In this document: positions 8,029 to 16,508 of the stretch, in pieces
Layout: each line of letters begins with the position of its first letter
Position numbering within the stretch: the first letter of the stretch is position 1
Source: JAEZAA01 sp964514485
Lineage (GTDB): Bacteria; Pseudomonadota; Gammaproteobacteria; Pseudomonadales; Oleiphilaceae
Reading direction: 5' to 3'
Assembly: GCA_964514485.1 (NCBI GenBank)
Contig: CAZEWG010000012.1
Location: 1 to 64,000, forward strand
DNA: 64,000 bases
Notes under the pieces: model-generated
Seen by the model: only the letters and a program-made list of their open reading frames with translations
Told to the model about the DNA's origin: nothing
The model's database searches: none
Program-made: the position numbers and the translations under genes

Positions 8029-8928
8029 CTACTGCGGTTTCTCGACACTGAACAAATCGGGCGCCAGCTCGGCCAGGTCATATTGACGGGGCTGCTTGGT
8101 CAGTGGGCAGGTAAACCCCAGCCGCCAGGCGACCAGTTTCATGCCATCCTTGTTCTTGTTGTTACGCCCGTAACGGGGATCACCGTAAAGCGGGTGGCCG
8201 ATGGCCTCCAGGTGGCGGCGGATCTGGTGCTGGCGTCCGGTTTCGATACTGACTTCCAACTCGGAGAGGTTTTTATATTCATCCCACGCCAGATGACGAT
8301 AACGGGTCAGCGCCGGCTTGCCGTCCAGTGGCGAGTCAATCACATCCTGCGCCGGGGTTTTGCCGGTCACCTGGGCCCAGTAGATTTTCTCCATGCGCTT
8401 GTTCTGGAACATGTCCGATAACGCCGCGGCGGCTTTTTTCTGATAAGCCACCAGCATCAGCCCCCCGGCTTCCCGGTCCAGACGATGCACCAGCCAGGTC
8501 ATTGCCTGCTGGTCACGACGGGCCTCCCGCAGCCAGAGTTCCGCCACCCGTAACAGGGAGTGATGGTCGCCATATTCGTTGCCCTGGGCCAGCATGCCGG
8601 GTGGCTTATACCACAGACCATAGCTGCCTTCGTCACGCAGCATCCGGGCTTCGGGAACCGGTGCCTTGAGGATACGGGCGTCGTAGTGCAGGGCCAGCAC
8701 ATCGCCCGCATGCAGCACCGTCTGGGCCCGACGCAGGCGCCGCTTGTTACCCCGTTTGGGGATAATCCACACAGCCCCCTTGCTCATGGCATCCTTGAGT
8801 GCTGACTTGGACAGGCCAGTCTCCGCCGCCAGCACGTCCACCGCCATCTGTCCGGCGGTGGGTGGGGTGATCTCGATCTTGCGGGTCAGCCGCTGTGGAG
8901 CAGGCTCGGGGGTCACATTGTTCTCCAT
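8029..8928 (-). CDS. RluA-family RNA pseudouridine synthase
   Basis: A 299-residue RluA-family enzyme that isomerises uridine to pseudouridine in rRNA or tRNA. The N-terminal ~90 residues look like a divergent S4-type RNA-binding domain (AETGLSKSALKDAMSKGAVW). The catalytic motif is H-R-L-D-R-E-A-G-G, with the essential Asp in HRLD; the usual D-T-S-G is replaced by E-A-G-G, typical of a subgroup whose target is not assigned. GRQHQIRRHLEAIGHPLYGDPRYG is intact. Its ATG overlaps the rsmC stop as TGATG, suggesting translational coupling. Confidence 0.88.
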   Translation of the reverse strand: MENNVTPEPAPQRLTRKIEITPPTAGQMAVDVLAAETGLSKSALKDAMSKGAVWIIPKRGNKRRLRRAQTVLHAGDVLALHYDARILKAPVPEARMLRDEGSYGLWYKPPGMLAQGNEYGDHHSLLRVAELWLREARRDQQAMTWLVHRLDREAGGLMLVAYQKKAAAALSDMFQNKRMEKIYWAQVTGKTPAQDVIDSPLDGKPALTRYRHLAWDEYKNLSELEVSIETGRQHQIRRHLEAIGHPLYGDPRYGRNNKNKDGMKLVAWRLGFTCPLTKQPRQYDLAELAPDLFSVEKPQ

Positions 8929-9947
8929 CAGCCATTCACCGCGCGCAACACACGGAACTTGGAAGTTTGCGCCAGAGTCTCGCAGTTGCCGAATACGTCC
9001 TGAATCAGCTCCGGGTAATGGAGAAAGGCATTGGCTACCAGCCGCAGCTCACCGCCCTTCTCCAGACGGTCACGGGCGTCGCGAATCATCTGCGTGGTGA
9101 CCCGGTAGTCGGTTTTTACACCACTATGAAATGGTGGGTTGGTATAGATGGCGCGAAACTTACCGGTCACCTGGGCTAGCCCGTCCGACGGATAGACCTC
9201 ACCACTCAGCTGATTGACGGCCAAGGTGCGACGGGCACTTTCCAGGGCCATGACATGGATATCCACCAGATGCACCTCTGCTTTGGGTTGGCTTGCTTTC
9301 AGGCAGGCGCCAATGACGCCCGCACCACAGCCGAAGTCCAGCAACCGGCCCGCCGGCACTTCACCCAGATGCGCCAGTAGCAGCGCTGTGCCTTCATCCA
9401 GCCGCCCCACGCCGAATACACCCGGCAGGCTACAAATGGTCAGCTTTTGATCTGCCCAAGGTAATTCAAAGCTCTGGTACAGCTCCTCCAGAACCGGCGC
9501 GACACTCTTCTCCGGTACCAGTGCCTGCCATAACTGGCAGTGACGAGCGCTATCCACCTTTACCAATTTCACGCCGGCATCGGCCAAGCGCTTGGCGGCG
9601 GTGTTAATCCCTTCCCGCTTCTCCCCCACGATCCACACCGAGCCCCCGGGCTGCACATGGGCGCAAGCCAGTTGCCACAACAGGCTGAACTCGGCCTGGG
9701 CCTTCGACATGAAAATCAGCGCCTGACCATAAGGCCCGGCAACGGAAGGCTGCACGGCAAAATCCACTGGATTTTTCTGGTATTGCTGCAACGCCAGGTA
9801 GGCGGAATAGTCCCAAGTGAGACTACGCACCGGCAGGGCCAGTTGGGCCAACAACGGATCGGCGGGCGGATTCAGGACCAGGGTTTCCACCTTCGCCAAA
9901 CGGTCGGCGTTGCGGAGAATGACTTGGCTTGTGTTGTACATGGGCAT
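8928..9947 (-). CDS. rsmC: 16S rRNA (guanine-1207-N2)-methyltransferase RsmC
   Basis: A 339-residue enzyme, close to the 343 of Escherichia coli RsmC, which methylates N2 of G1207 in 16S rRNA within the 30S subunit. It has two Rossmann-like halves: a degenerate N-terminal one (about 1-165) and a catalytic C-terminal one with G-R-L-L-D-F-G-C-G-A-G-V-I-G and the N-P-P-F-H motif that positions the target base amine. A second ATG two codons downstream (9941) is an equally plausible start. First gene of a compact rsmC-pseudouridine synthase-cmoM operon devoted to RNA modification. Confidence 0.92.
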   Translation of the reverse strand: MPMYNTSQVILRNADRLAKVETLVLNPPADPLLAQLALPVRSLTWDYSAYLALQQYQKNPVDFAVQPSVAGPYGQALIFMSKAQAEFSLLWQLACAHVQPGGSVWIVGEKREGINTAAKRLADAGVKLVKVDSARHCQLWQALVPEKSVAPVLEELYQSFELPWADQKLTICSLPGVFGVGRLDEGTALLLAHLGEVPAGRLLDFGCGAGVIGACLKASQPKAEVHLVDIHVMALESARRTLAVNQLSGEVYPSDGLAQVTGKFRAIYTNPPFHSGVKTDYRVTTQMIRDARDRLEKGGELRLVANAFLHYPELIQDVFGNCETLAQTSKFRVLRAVNG

Positions 9948-10046
9948 CTCGGTATGGCCGGAAAGGGCTCTATTCTAACCGAACTTGGCCGGTGATCTAG
10001 CAGGCCGTCGCCTGTGGCAAGGGATTTAGCCCCTCAAATAAAGGGA

Positions 10047-11210
10047 TCAAGAGTCGGCGTTTTGACCAAGCTCGCCCGCGACGATCTTCTCCCGCTCCCA
10101 GGGCAGCAGTTCACCGGGCTGACGCGCCCTGCCCGCGGCATTGTATTCGAAACGAAAGTAACGGTAATTCAGGCCCGCCAGATGCCGGGTGTCGTCGGTG
10201 CCCCGGCTGATAGCCCGTTGAATAGCATCCAGCAACGATTGATCGAAGTCAGCACGGCCACTACCCATCTGCACATAGACCTTCTGCAGGGCCCCCTCTT
10301 CGGTCAGTTGAAAGCGGATAACACCACCGAGCTCCAAAGGCCATTTGCCCTGCCCGTTCCAGGTCCGATAAATCTGCTGTTCCAATCGGACCAGATGCTG
10401 ACTGATGGCCCGCCAACGTTGCGCACTGGGATCATCCCCATCAATAAACGAGCGGATATTGGCCAGCTCGGTGTCATTGAGGGGTTTCATATTGCCGTAC
10501 TCCTGCCAAGGCTCCATTGAATTTTGGCCGGGTGCGGGCGCTAATTGCTCCAAAAAGGCCAGCTCGGGCGGCAGCTCGCGAGCCCCGTCAGTGCGGGCCT
10601 CATTTGCCACAGATTGTGCAATCGAGTCTGAGGTTTGAGGCGGCGTTTCAGCGGTTGCCGACGCCACCTCAGCCTCGACCACCTGCGTCTCCACCAACGT
10701 GACCGACTGGGTCTTGGCAGAAGCCTGCCGGGGCTGCCCCTCCGTTTTCTCCACCAATGGTTGGAGCGAGCTTAAATCAGCGACCTGTTCGGCGGGAGGA
10801 GTTGTTGCGGCCGGGACCGGCTCTAGCATGACTTCGGCTGGGGCCTCCTCCACGACAAAAGGCGTGCTCACTGGGGTTGGCTCGCCGTCACGGCGGGGCT
10901 TTTCAGCCACACTGGAAATCTCTCTTTGGGGGATCTCTGCCTCCTGCAACACCTCCTCTGTGGCGCTCTCGGTCACCGGCTCAGGAAGGGCTTCCACAAT
11001 AAAGGAAATCTCCAGCCGCCGATCCTGGAGCGGTGGATCGAGGGCAATCGGAGCGCGGGAATCATCCAGAAAGAAAAACAGCAAGGCGTGCAGCACCAGA
11101 CTGAGCACCACAAATAGCCATGGTGCCAGCCGGGTCAAAGTTAATGTCTGCCCGGAGGGGGAGTTCCCCGGCGACATCTGCTGGAAAAAAGCAGTACGAG
11201 ATTCCGACAT
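10047..11210 (-). CDS. TonB-like protein with proline/glutamate-rich linker
   Basis: A protein of 387 residues from the ATG at 11210; an in-frame TTG at 11216 would add two. It has the TonB layout: a short cytoplasmic tail, one membrane helix (about 30-48), a long low-complexity Glu/Pro/Ala/Val linker (about 55-250) and a C-terminal TonB-like domain (about 270-345), with Y-R-T-W-N-G-Q-G-K-W-P near its start and I-R-F-Q-L-T-E-E-G-A-L in the middle. Such proteins pass proton-motive energy to outer-membrane receptors, but no exbB/exbD lies nearby. A TonB-dependent receptor occurs 17 kb away. It could instead be an adaptor of another envelope complex. Confidence 0.7.
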   Translation of the reverse strand: MSESRTAFFQQMSPGNSPSGQTLTLTRLAPWLFVVLSLVLHALLFFFLDDSRAPIALDPPLQDRRLEISFIVEALPEPVTESATEEVLQEAEIPQREISSVAEKPRRDGEPTPVSTPFVVEEAPAEVMLEPVPAATTPPAEQVADLSSLQPLVEKTEGQPRQASAKTQSVTLVETQVVEAEVASATAETPPQTSDSIAQSVANEARTDGARELPPELAFLEQLAPAPGQNSMEPWQEYGNMKPLNDTELANIRSFIDGDDPSAQRWRAISQHLVRLEQQIYRTWNGQGKWPLELGGVIRFQLTEEGALQKVYVQMGSGRADFDQSLLDAIQRAISRGTDDTRHLAGLNYRYFRFEYNAAGRARQPGELLPWEREKIVAGELGQNADS

Positions 11211-11294
11211 GGTCAAACCGGGCTTGCCGACAACAGCAGGCCCGAACCTCGGTTACAGGTTGCCATGAATAGAGATCGATCCGGTAAAGCCCGC

Positions 11295-12074
11295 TCAGGG
11301 ACTAGCCTGGAAGGCGTCCTGAAAGAAGTTGTGCATCATGGTAAAAGACTTTTGCGCAACCAGCGGGTCGTACATTTGCTGACCCGGCACATTCGCGGTC
11401 GGGTCGGTGAAGGAGTGGACGGCATTGCCAAACATCATCAACTGCCAGTCTACACCGGCGTCCTGCATCTCTTTAATAAAAGCATCAACTTGCTCTTTTG
11501 GCACGTAAGGATCATCCGCACCATGGAGCACCTGCACTTTTGCCCGAATCTTGCTTGCATCCGCCGCGTTGGGCGTATCCAAATTACCATGGAACGACAC
11601 CACGCCTGCGACCTCCGCCCCGGAGCGGGCCAGCTCCAGCACCGTGCCGCCACCAAAGCAAAAGCCGATAGCGCCAATCTGGCTGGTTTTGAGTTCGCTT
11701 TGCGCCTTCATCACATCCAGCGCTTTCTGGGCGCGCTGCCGCATCATTTTGCGATCATCGCGAACGGTGCTGGCCGCTTTGGAGGCTTCCTCCGGGTTGG
11801 TGGGACGAATGCCAACCCCATACATGTCGGCAATGAACAGGTTGTATCCTTTCTCCGCGACCCGCTTGGCTTTCTCAACCGCTTGCGGGGTCGGCCCCAT
11901 CCAGTTCGGCACCATCAGCAACGCGGGACGTTCCGCCTTCGCCTCTGTTTCATAGACCAGAATCCCTTCAAACTTCTGGCCGTCGATCTCATAGGCCACC
12001 GGACGGGTTTGAAGTTCGGCCTGGACACTGGCGGCCAACAGGCAGCAGGTTATGGCACCAAAAAATTTCAACAT
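11295..12074 (-). CDS. Secreted dienelactone hydrolase-family protein
   Basis: A 259-residue alpha/beta hydrolase of the dienelactone hydrolase family with a Sec signal peptide (MLKFFGAITC...SVQA, cleavage after about residue 19), so it acts in the periplasm. The catalytic triad is recognisable: Cys139 in G-F-C-F-G-G, an Asp in H-G-A-D-D-P-Y (187 or 188) and His220 in A-V-H-S-F. Cysteine rather than serine as nucleophile is characteristic of the family. Periplasmic members are common in gammaproteobacteria, with unknown substrates. GGGAGAG precedes the ATG. The gene is divergent from the 61-residue protein at 12281. Confidence 0.85.
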   Translation of the reverse strand: MLKFFGAITCCLLAASVQAELQTRPVAYEIDGQKFEGILVYETEAKAERPALLMVPNWMGPTPQAVEKAKRVAEKGYNLFIADMYGVGIRPTNPEEASKAASTVRDDRKMMRQRAQKALDVMKAQSELKTSQIGAIGFCFGGGTVLELARSGAEVAGVVSFHGNLDTPNAADASKIRAKVQVLHGADDPYVPKEQVDAFIKEMQDAGVDWQLMMFGNAVHSFTDPTANVPGQQMYDPLVAQKSFTMMHNFFQDAFQASP

Positions 12075-12280
12075 ATTTGAACTCTCCCTATTTCAAATCG
12101 AGGTAAATCGTAGCACTGTATTCACACCATCCATCTGGTTTGTCGTGCCGACCGCTCCAGGCTGTTCACGGGGGTTTAACAGCAGGGTTGCCTCATTCTT
12201 AGGGAAATACCAAAGCACAGGCGTGCGCTGACTCACACATTGAGTGATTAACGAAAAAGCAAACTACGAAGGAAAAATTC

Positions 12281-12466
12281 ATGGGAGACGTCATACCATT
12301 CAAACGTCCTTCACTGAAGGACAAAGCCAAGGGGAAAACCCTCTGCAACAATGGCTTTCATAAATGGGAAGTCGTGAAGGAAAAGCAGTTCGATGTCAAA
12401 CAAGGCAAGCTGGTAACGGTCTATCGGTGCGCCCGCTGTGGTGTGCAACGGGTCAAGGCACTCTAA
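12281..12466 (+). CDS. Small putative zinc-ribbon protein
   Basis: A 61-residue protein starting M-G-D-V-I-P-F-K-R-P, with C22 and a C-x2-C pair (C51, C54) near the end (Y-R-C-A-R-C-G-V-Q-R), plus H27. One cysteine, one histidine and a CxxC could hold a zinc ion. It is highly basic. I do not recognise a named family. AAGGAAAAATTC precedes the ATG, and trxC follows 83 bases downstream on the same strand, so they may share a transcript. Confidence 0.6.
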   Translation: MGDVIPFKRPSLKDKAKGKTLCNNGFHKWEVVKEKQFDVKQGKLVTVYRCARCGVQRVKAL

Positions 12467-12549
12467 AGCGCTGGCCATGGGGACCACTGTGCCTTGAAAG
12501 ATTCAGGGCCAATCCCCAGCTATTGATTAAGCTTTTTCGAGGAGTCCCT

Positions 12550-12987
12550 ATGGCTAACATCCAACAGATTGTCTGCCCTCATTGCCTGGTCGCCAATCGG
12601 GTGCCGGCGGAACGCTTGCAGGATCGCCCCGGTTGCGGCAAATGCAAAAAGCCCCTGTTTAACGGCACCCCCGCGGATTTAAGCGAGGCAGGATTCCAGA
12701 AGCTGATCGCCAATAATGATCTTCCGGTGATCATCGATTTTTGGGCTGCCTGGTGTGGCCCCTGTAAGATGATGGCCCCTCATTTTTCAGCGGCGGCCGG
12801 TCAGCTGGAGCCCCACTTTCGGCTTGCCAAGGTCAATACGGAAGAAGCCCCCAACCTATCAACCCAACTGGGTATCCGCAGTATTCCCACGCTGATTGCA
12901 TTTCATCGCGGGCGGGAAATCAATCGGGTGTCCGGCGCCCTGAATCAGCAGCAGTTGATACAGTGGATCCAGTCTCTGGCGCTCTAG
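12550..12987 (+). CDS. trxC: Thioredoxin 2 (TrxC)
   Basis: A 145-residue thioredoxin of the TrxC type. An N-terminal zinc-binding extension with C9, C12, C29 and C32 (two CxxC pairs) precedes a thioredoxin fold with the active site W-C-G-P-C at 68-72 and the cis-proline loop S-I-P-T-L. TrxC reduces protein disulfides, is often induced by oxidative stress, and is linked to zinc release. The frame is open upstream to 12364, but the ATG at 12550 has CGAGGAG upstream and gives the standard length. In Escherichia coli trxC is under OxyR; no OxyR site was identified here. Confidence 0.95.
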   Translation: MANIQQIVCPHCLVANRVPAERLQDRPGCGKCKKPLFNGTPADLSEAGFQKLIANNDLPVIIDFWAAWCGPCKMMAPHFSAAAGQLEPHFRLAKVNTEEAPNLSTQLGIRSIPTLIAFHRGREINRVSGALNQQQLIQWIQSLAL

Positions 12988-13305
12988 GGCGCCCACCAAG
13001 CATCACGGGCAGGATCGCCAGCAAAGACCGACTCCATCGTTCTTTCGACCCTGGGAAATAACCCTGAAAATGACTGTCTCACCGGTAGTCTTTTCATCCA
13101 AGGTTACTGCCCCCTTACCCTAGATTACTTGACCCCTGCCACCTACATGCTACCTTCATGGGTGATGGGAGGCGCTTATAGGAATTTCTATCCGCTTGTA
13201 GGGCTTGGCGATTTCTGTCTATTACAGTCCAAAAGTCAGCTGTCGCACCTACGTTATGCAACCTATGCGCCTGATGTACATCTCAAGTGATGAGGCAGCA
13301 AAATA
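12988..13305 (+). other. 318-base gap holding the tsdBA promoter region
   Basis: No gene was found. A small hairpin (GGCGC 12978-12982 with GCGCC 12989-12993) spans the trxC stop. A tentative promoter is TTGACC (13129-13134), 16 bases, then TACCTT (13151-13156); the -35 is good and the -10 poor. It would give a leader of about 145 bases for tsdB. Confidence 0.35.
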
Positions 13306-13959
13306 ATGAAAAAACTTCTGACCCCGCTGGCCTTAGCGGTAGCGCTCGGCGGCGCATCCGTCGCCCAGGCGCTGGAAGGCGACGCCAAGGCCGGCCAGCA
13401 GGCAGCAACGCTATGCACCAGCTGTCACCAATCCGACGGTAGCGGCATGAATATCGCCGCCGGCCAATCCTGGCCGCGCCTGGCCGGACTGGATGCCGAT
13501 TATCTCTACAAGCAACTGCTGGATTTCAAAAGCGGCAGCCGTCAAAGCCCGCTTATGATGCCGTTCGTTAACTCCCTCAGCGATCAGCAGATGCGCGATG
13601 TCTCCGTGTACTACAGCCAACTGCCTCCCACTCCCGGCCAAGGTGGCGAGAAAGCCAGCGCCGAAGACCTGGCCCACGGCGAGAAACTGGCTACGGTGGG
13701 CGACTGGGAACGCTACATCGTCCCCTGCCAAAGCTGCCACGGCCCCGACAACCAAGGTGCTGGACAACACTTCCCGGCGATTGCCGGCCAGCACGCTGGC
13801 TACATTGCGGATCAGCTCCACGCATGGAAGAACGGCACCCGTAACAACGACCCACTAAACCTGATGGCAGCGATTGCCGAACGTATGGATGAGAAGGATA
13901 TTCGCGCAGTGTCCCAATGGCTCTCCCGTCAGCCAGCCAAAGGAGGAGCAACTCAATGA
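13306..13959 (+). CDS. tsdB: Di-heme cytochrome c4-like electron acceptor, TsdB type
   Basis: A 217-residue periplasmic cytochrome with a signal peptide (about 1-22, SVAQA) and two cytochrome c4/c553-like domains. Heme-binding motifs are C-T-S-C-H (37-41) and C-Q-S-C-H (141-145). Methionines M84 or M85 and M187 or M194 can serve as distal ligands. By sequence alone it could be any cytochrome c4, but its stop overlaps the start of a TsdA-like gene as ATGA. TsdB cytochromes accept electrons from TsdA and pass them to terminal oxidases. Cotranscribed and translationally coupled with tsdA. Confidence 0.8.
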   Translation: MKKLLTPLALAVALGGASVAQALEGDAKAGQQAATLCTSCHQSDGSGMNIAAGQSWPRLAGLDADYLYKQLLDFKSGSRQSPLMMPFVNSLSDQQMRDVSVYYSQLPPTPGQGGEKASAEDLAHGEKLATVGDWERYIVPCQSCHGPDNQGAGQHFPAIAGQHAGYIADQLHAWKNGTRNNDPLNLMAAIAERMDEKDIRAVSQWLSRQPAKGGATQ

Positions 13960-14948
13960 ATATTCCCTTCATGAAACTGGCTGCTGCCGTCGCGGTTAGC
14001 CTGCTGGCTCTCAACGCCAATGCCGAAGCCCGCTTCCCCGTGGACATGCCCAAGCCCAAAGAAGGCCAATTGGTACATATCCCGCCAACCATGGAGGATC
14101 TGGAAAAAAGTGATTTTCATCCAGAGCTCAAGCGAGTCATTCGCCGGGGTTATGATCTTTTCATGAATACCCAGCAACTACGTGGCAAGAATGTGTTCAA
14201 CAACATGAACTGCAGTAGCTGCCACATGGGCGAAGGGCGTCTGCCATACGCCGGCCCGGTCTGGCCCGCGGCAGTCACCCTGCCCGCCTATCGGCCGAAG
14301 AACGACCATGTGAATAATCTTGAGGAACGTATTGCCGGCTGCTTCAGCTATTCCATGAACGGCACGCCACCTGAATATGGCAGTGACGACATGCTGGCCC
14401 TGGCGGCTTACCATCAGTGGCTGGCCAAGGGTGTCGAAATGTTCCCCTCCAAGCCAATCTATGGCCGTGGCTATCCGAAACTGGACGACCCGCAGCAAAA
14501 ACCAGACTACGCGCGCGGCAAACAAGTGTATGAGGCCAAGTGCAGCATCTGTCATTCCAATGATGGCAGCGGTCTGGTGCAAAACGGCAAGGTAGTGTTC
14601 CCGTCGGTCTGGGGCGATGCCTCCTACAACTGGGGCGCCGGAATCTCGCGTCACTTCACCCTGGCCGCATTCGTCAAATACAACATGCCCCTGGGCCAGC
14701 GGGGAACCCTGACCGATCAGGAGGCTTGGGACGTGGCCTACTACATCAATACCCAGGAACGCCCACAAGATCCCCGTTATACCGGAGATGTGAAGGAAAC
14801 CCGCGCCAAGTACGAGTCTACCTTCCACAAATTCACCAGTTACGGAGAGTCTGTCAACGGACGCCTGTTAGGGAATCACGACAACGTGGGCGAGAAGCCA
14901 TTCCTCAAGCCCGAAGTTCTTAAACCTCGTACTTTCACGGCGAACTAA
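13956..14948 (+). CDS. tsdA: Thiosulfate dehydrogenase TsdA (di-heme)
   Basis: A 330-residue periplasmic di-heme cytochrome c matching TsdA, which couples two thiosulfates into tetrathionate (or the reverse), releasing two electrons. A signal peptide ends at about A23. Heme 1 binds C-S-S-C-H (86-90), heme 2 C-S-I-C-H (196-200). C129 in E-R-I-A-G-C-F-S-Y-S-M-N-G corresponds to the rare cysteine heme ligand typical of TsdA. M244 in Y-N-M-P-L-G is a likely ligand of heme 2. AGGAGG precedes the ATG at 13956, which overlaps the tsdB stop. The longer frame from 13917 is not needed. No sox genes are in the window. Confidence 0.87.
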   Translation: MNIPFMKLAAAVAVSLLALNANAEARFPVDMPKPKEGQLVHIPPTMEDLEKSDFHPELKRVIRRGYDLFMNTQQLRGKNVFNNMNCSSCHMGEGRLPYAGPVWPAAVTLPAYRPKNDHVNNLEERIAGCFSYSMNGTPPEYGSDDMLALAAYHQWLAKGVEMFPSKPIYGRGYPKLDDPQQKPDYARGKQVYEAKCSICHSNDGSGLVQNGKVVFPSVWGDASYNWGAGISRHFTLAAFVKYNMPLGQRGTLTDQEAWDVAYYINTQERPQDPRYTGDVKETRAKYESTFHKFTSYGESVNGRLLGNHDNVGEKPFLKPEVLKPRTFTAN

Positions 14949-14963
14949 CGCCTGCCAGCCAGG

Positions 14964-14997
14964 GCCTGTGAGTGGAGAAACTCTCTGCGTCACGGGC
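14964..14997. terminator. Hairpin after tsdA, between convergent genes
   Basis: GCCTGTGA (14964-14971) pairs with TCACGGGC (14990-14997) over eight base pairs including one G-U, with a small inner GGAG/CTCT pairing. It lies 16 bases after the tsdA stop and before the convergent pseudouridine synthase gene. There is no T tract, so function is uncertain. Confidence 0.35.
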
Positions 14998-15043
14998 TCC
15001 TGCCCCAATCTTTCGCTTCTCGGACCAAGGCTTCCCGGCCCTG

Positions 15044-15787
15044 TTAAGCATCCTTCGGGAATTCCACGTCAACAGAACCCGACCTTAGAGAGGCCGGCAG
15101 CGTCGGCCAGGGTTGCGCCCAAGGCGGGGTCAACTCGGCCAGCTTCTGCTGAAGCGCAAGATTTTGAAACTGCAGACCTGATTCCGGAGGTGCCAGTACC
15201 TCAAAAAGCTGGCCGCGAAACGGAAACCTCAATCCCCAGGCATGCAGATAGGTGCGATCGGCCACTGCCTGATCCACGTCGGTGGGGCCATACAGCTGAT
15301 CCCCCAGAATCGGTGAGCCCAGGCTTTTCATGGCCACCCGGATCTGATGGGTTTTGCCGGTGGCGGGTTTCATTAAAAACCAGCGCAGGGGGCCTTGGTA
15401 GGAGCCGCTGAAAAACTGGGTCACCGCCGGATTGGTTTGGCTTTGCACCAGTTTCCAGGTACTACGGCGGCTGCGCTCCATATCACCCACGATCAGCCCT
15501 TGCTTTTTCGATGGACGACGATCCGTCAGGGCCAGGTAATATTTCTCCACCTGGCGACGCCGAAATGCCGCGGAAAGCTCGCTGTTGGCCGCCCCGGTGC
15601 GAGCCAAGAGCAATGCGCCGGAGGTGACCTTGTCCAGCCGATGCACTGGGTAGAGTTCCGTCAGCCCAAGCCGTTGCTTGGCGAGTGTCACAATCCCCGG
15701 CGTGTCCCCCTCCTGGTGCATGCCCACCCCGGCGGGTTTATCGATCACCACAAAACACTCTTGTTCCAACAGCACCTTCAACATCAT
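15044..15787 (-). CDS. RluA-like pseudouridine synthase (TIGR01621 type)
   Basis: A 247-residue RNA pseudouridine synthase without an S4 domain. It has the RluA-family landmarks: V-I-D-K-P-A-G-V-G-M-H-Q (14-25), catalytic H-R-L-D (49-52) followed by K-V-T-S-G, and T-G-K-T-H-Q-I-R-V-A. The short form and the K-P-A-G-x-x-M-H-Q opening match a gammaproteobacterial subgroup catalogued as TIGR01621; its target nucleotide is unassigned. The protein begins Met-Met; the second ATG (15784) has better spacing from GGAG. Confidence 0.85.
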   Translation of the reverse strand: MMLKVLLEQECFVVIDKPAGVGMHQEGDTPGIVTLAKQRLGLTELYPVHRLDKVTSGALLLARTGAANSELSAAFRRRQVEKYYLALTDRRPSKKQGLIVGDMERSRRSTWKLVQSQTNPAVTQFFSGSYQGPLRWFLMKPATGKTHQIRVAMKSLGSPILGDQLYGPTDVDQAVADRTYLHAWGLRFPFRGQLFEVLAPPESGLQFQNLALQQKLAELTPPWAQPWPTLPASLRSGSVDVEFPKDA

Positions 15788-15840
15788 GGCTCCGGCGTAA
15801 GACGAGAGCGCCAGTATAACCCTGGAAAGGTTTTGAAGCG

Positions 15841-16188
15841 CTATTGCATCACCCGCGGAACACGTCGACGCTCGAGTTGGTACACCTGAGCCATCACCGG
15901 CGGTGTGTCTCCGCCCCTGGGACGACAGGTTTGCCCCAGCAAACTCAGGCGTAACTCATTGAGGGATTCCTGCATCATTTGGGAAAGGGTGATACAAGCC
16001 GCCATGGGAGTTCGAGACAGGCGGACCTTGGCATCAATCTGAAACTGGAGCCCGCGCAAGCGCCTCTTCAACCCTGCGGTACGGGCAGACTCGATGATCT
16101 CTTCAACCTTCTCCCTACGCAGCCTTTCCAGAGCTTCGGGATCAGACTTGGCCAGGGCGACCAATTCATCAAATTCGGGCAGGCTCAT
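15841..16188 (-). CDS. DUF3135-family protein
   Basis: A 115-residue soluble protein of DUF3135, a family without known function. Conserved features are the opening L-P-E-F-D-E-L-V-A-L-A, then D-P-E-A-L-E-R-L-R-R, the R-L-R-G-L-Q-F-Q-I-D core and a helix ending in S-Q-M-M-Q-E-S. The C-terminal ~30 residues are basic and less conserved. AAGGAT precedes the ATG. It lies 53 bases upstream of the pseudouridine synthase gene on the same strand and may be its operon partner. Confidence 0.8.
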   Translation of the reverse strand: MSLPEFDELVALAKSDPEALERLRREKVEEIIESARTAGLKRRLRGLQFQIDAKVRLSRTPMAACITLSQMMQESLNELRLSLLGQTCRPRGGDTPPVMAQVYQLERRRVPRVMQ

Positions 16189-16508
16189 CGCAGCATCCTT
16201 TGCTAGTTAACTTGATCCGCTCCTCCATCCAACAACCGCCCTCAATGGCAGCGGTAGCATCAATACTAGAGTTCTGTCCCGATAAAGCCGAGCGTGCGGC
16301 AGTTCTCAAACAGCCGAAAGCCCACACTTTCAATCAGGTTTTAAAAAAACGCCCTGAAAGACTAGGGAAATGCCCGTACACCGCCAAAAAGCCCTAACGA
16401 TGGAAGGCCCTGATACTGTATACTTCGCGCTCTTTTTTGGGGCAGTCCGTTGGCATTGTGGGAATTCTAGTGGGCGGCCTCCACGTCCGCAGGTAGGTTT
16501 CCTATATC
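16189..16508 (+). other. 320-base deaD upstream region
   Basis: No gene was found. The region holds divergent promoters for the DUF3135 gene and deaD. Cold-inducible deaD genes usually have long leaders, and the absence of a clear ribosome site directly before the deaD ATG (only GGTAGG) agrees with a structured leader. The TACTGTATAC sequence near 16412 is a possible -10 area, but no matching -35 could be defended. Confidence 0.35.
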
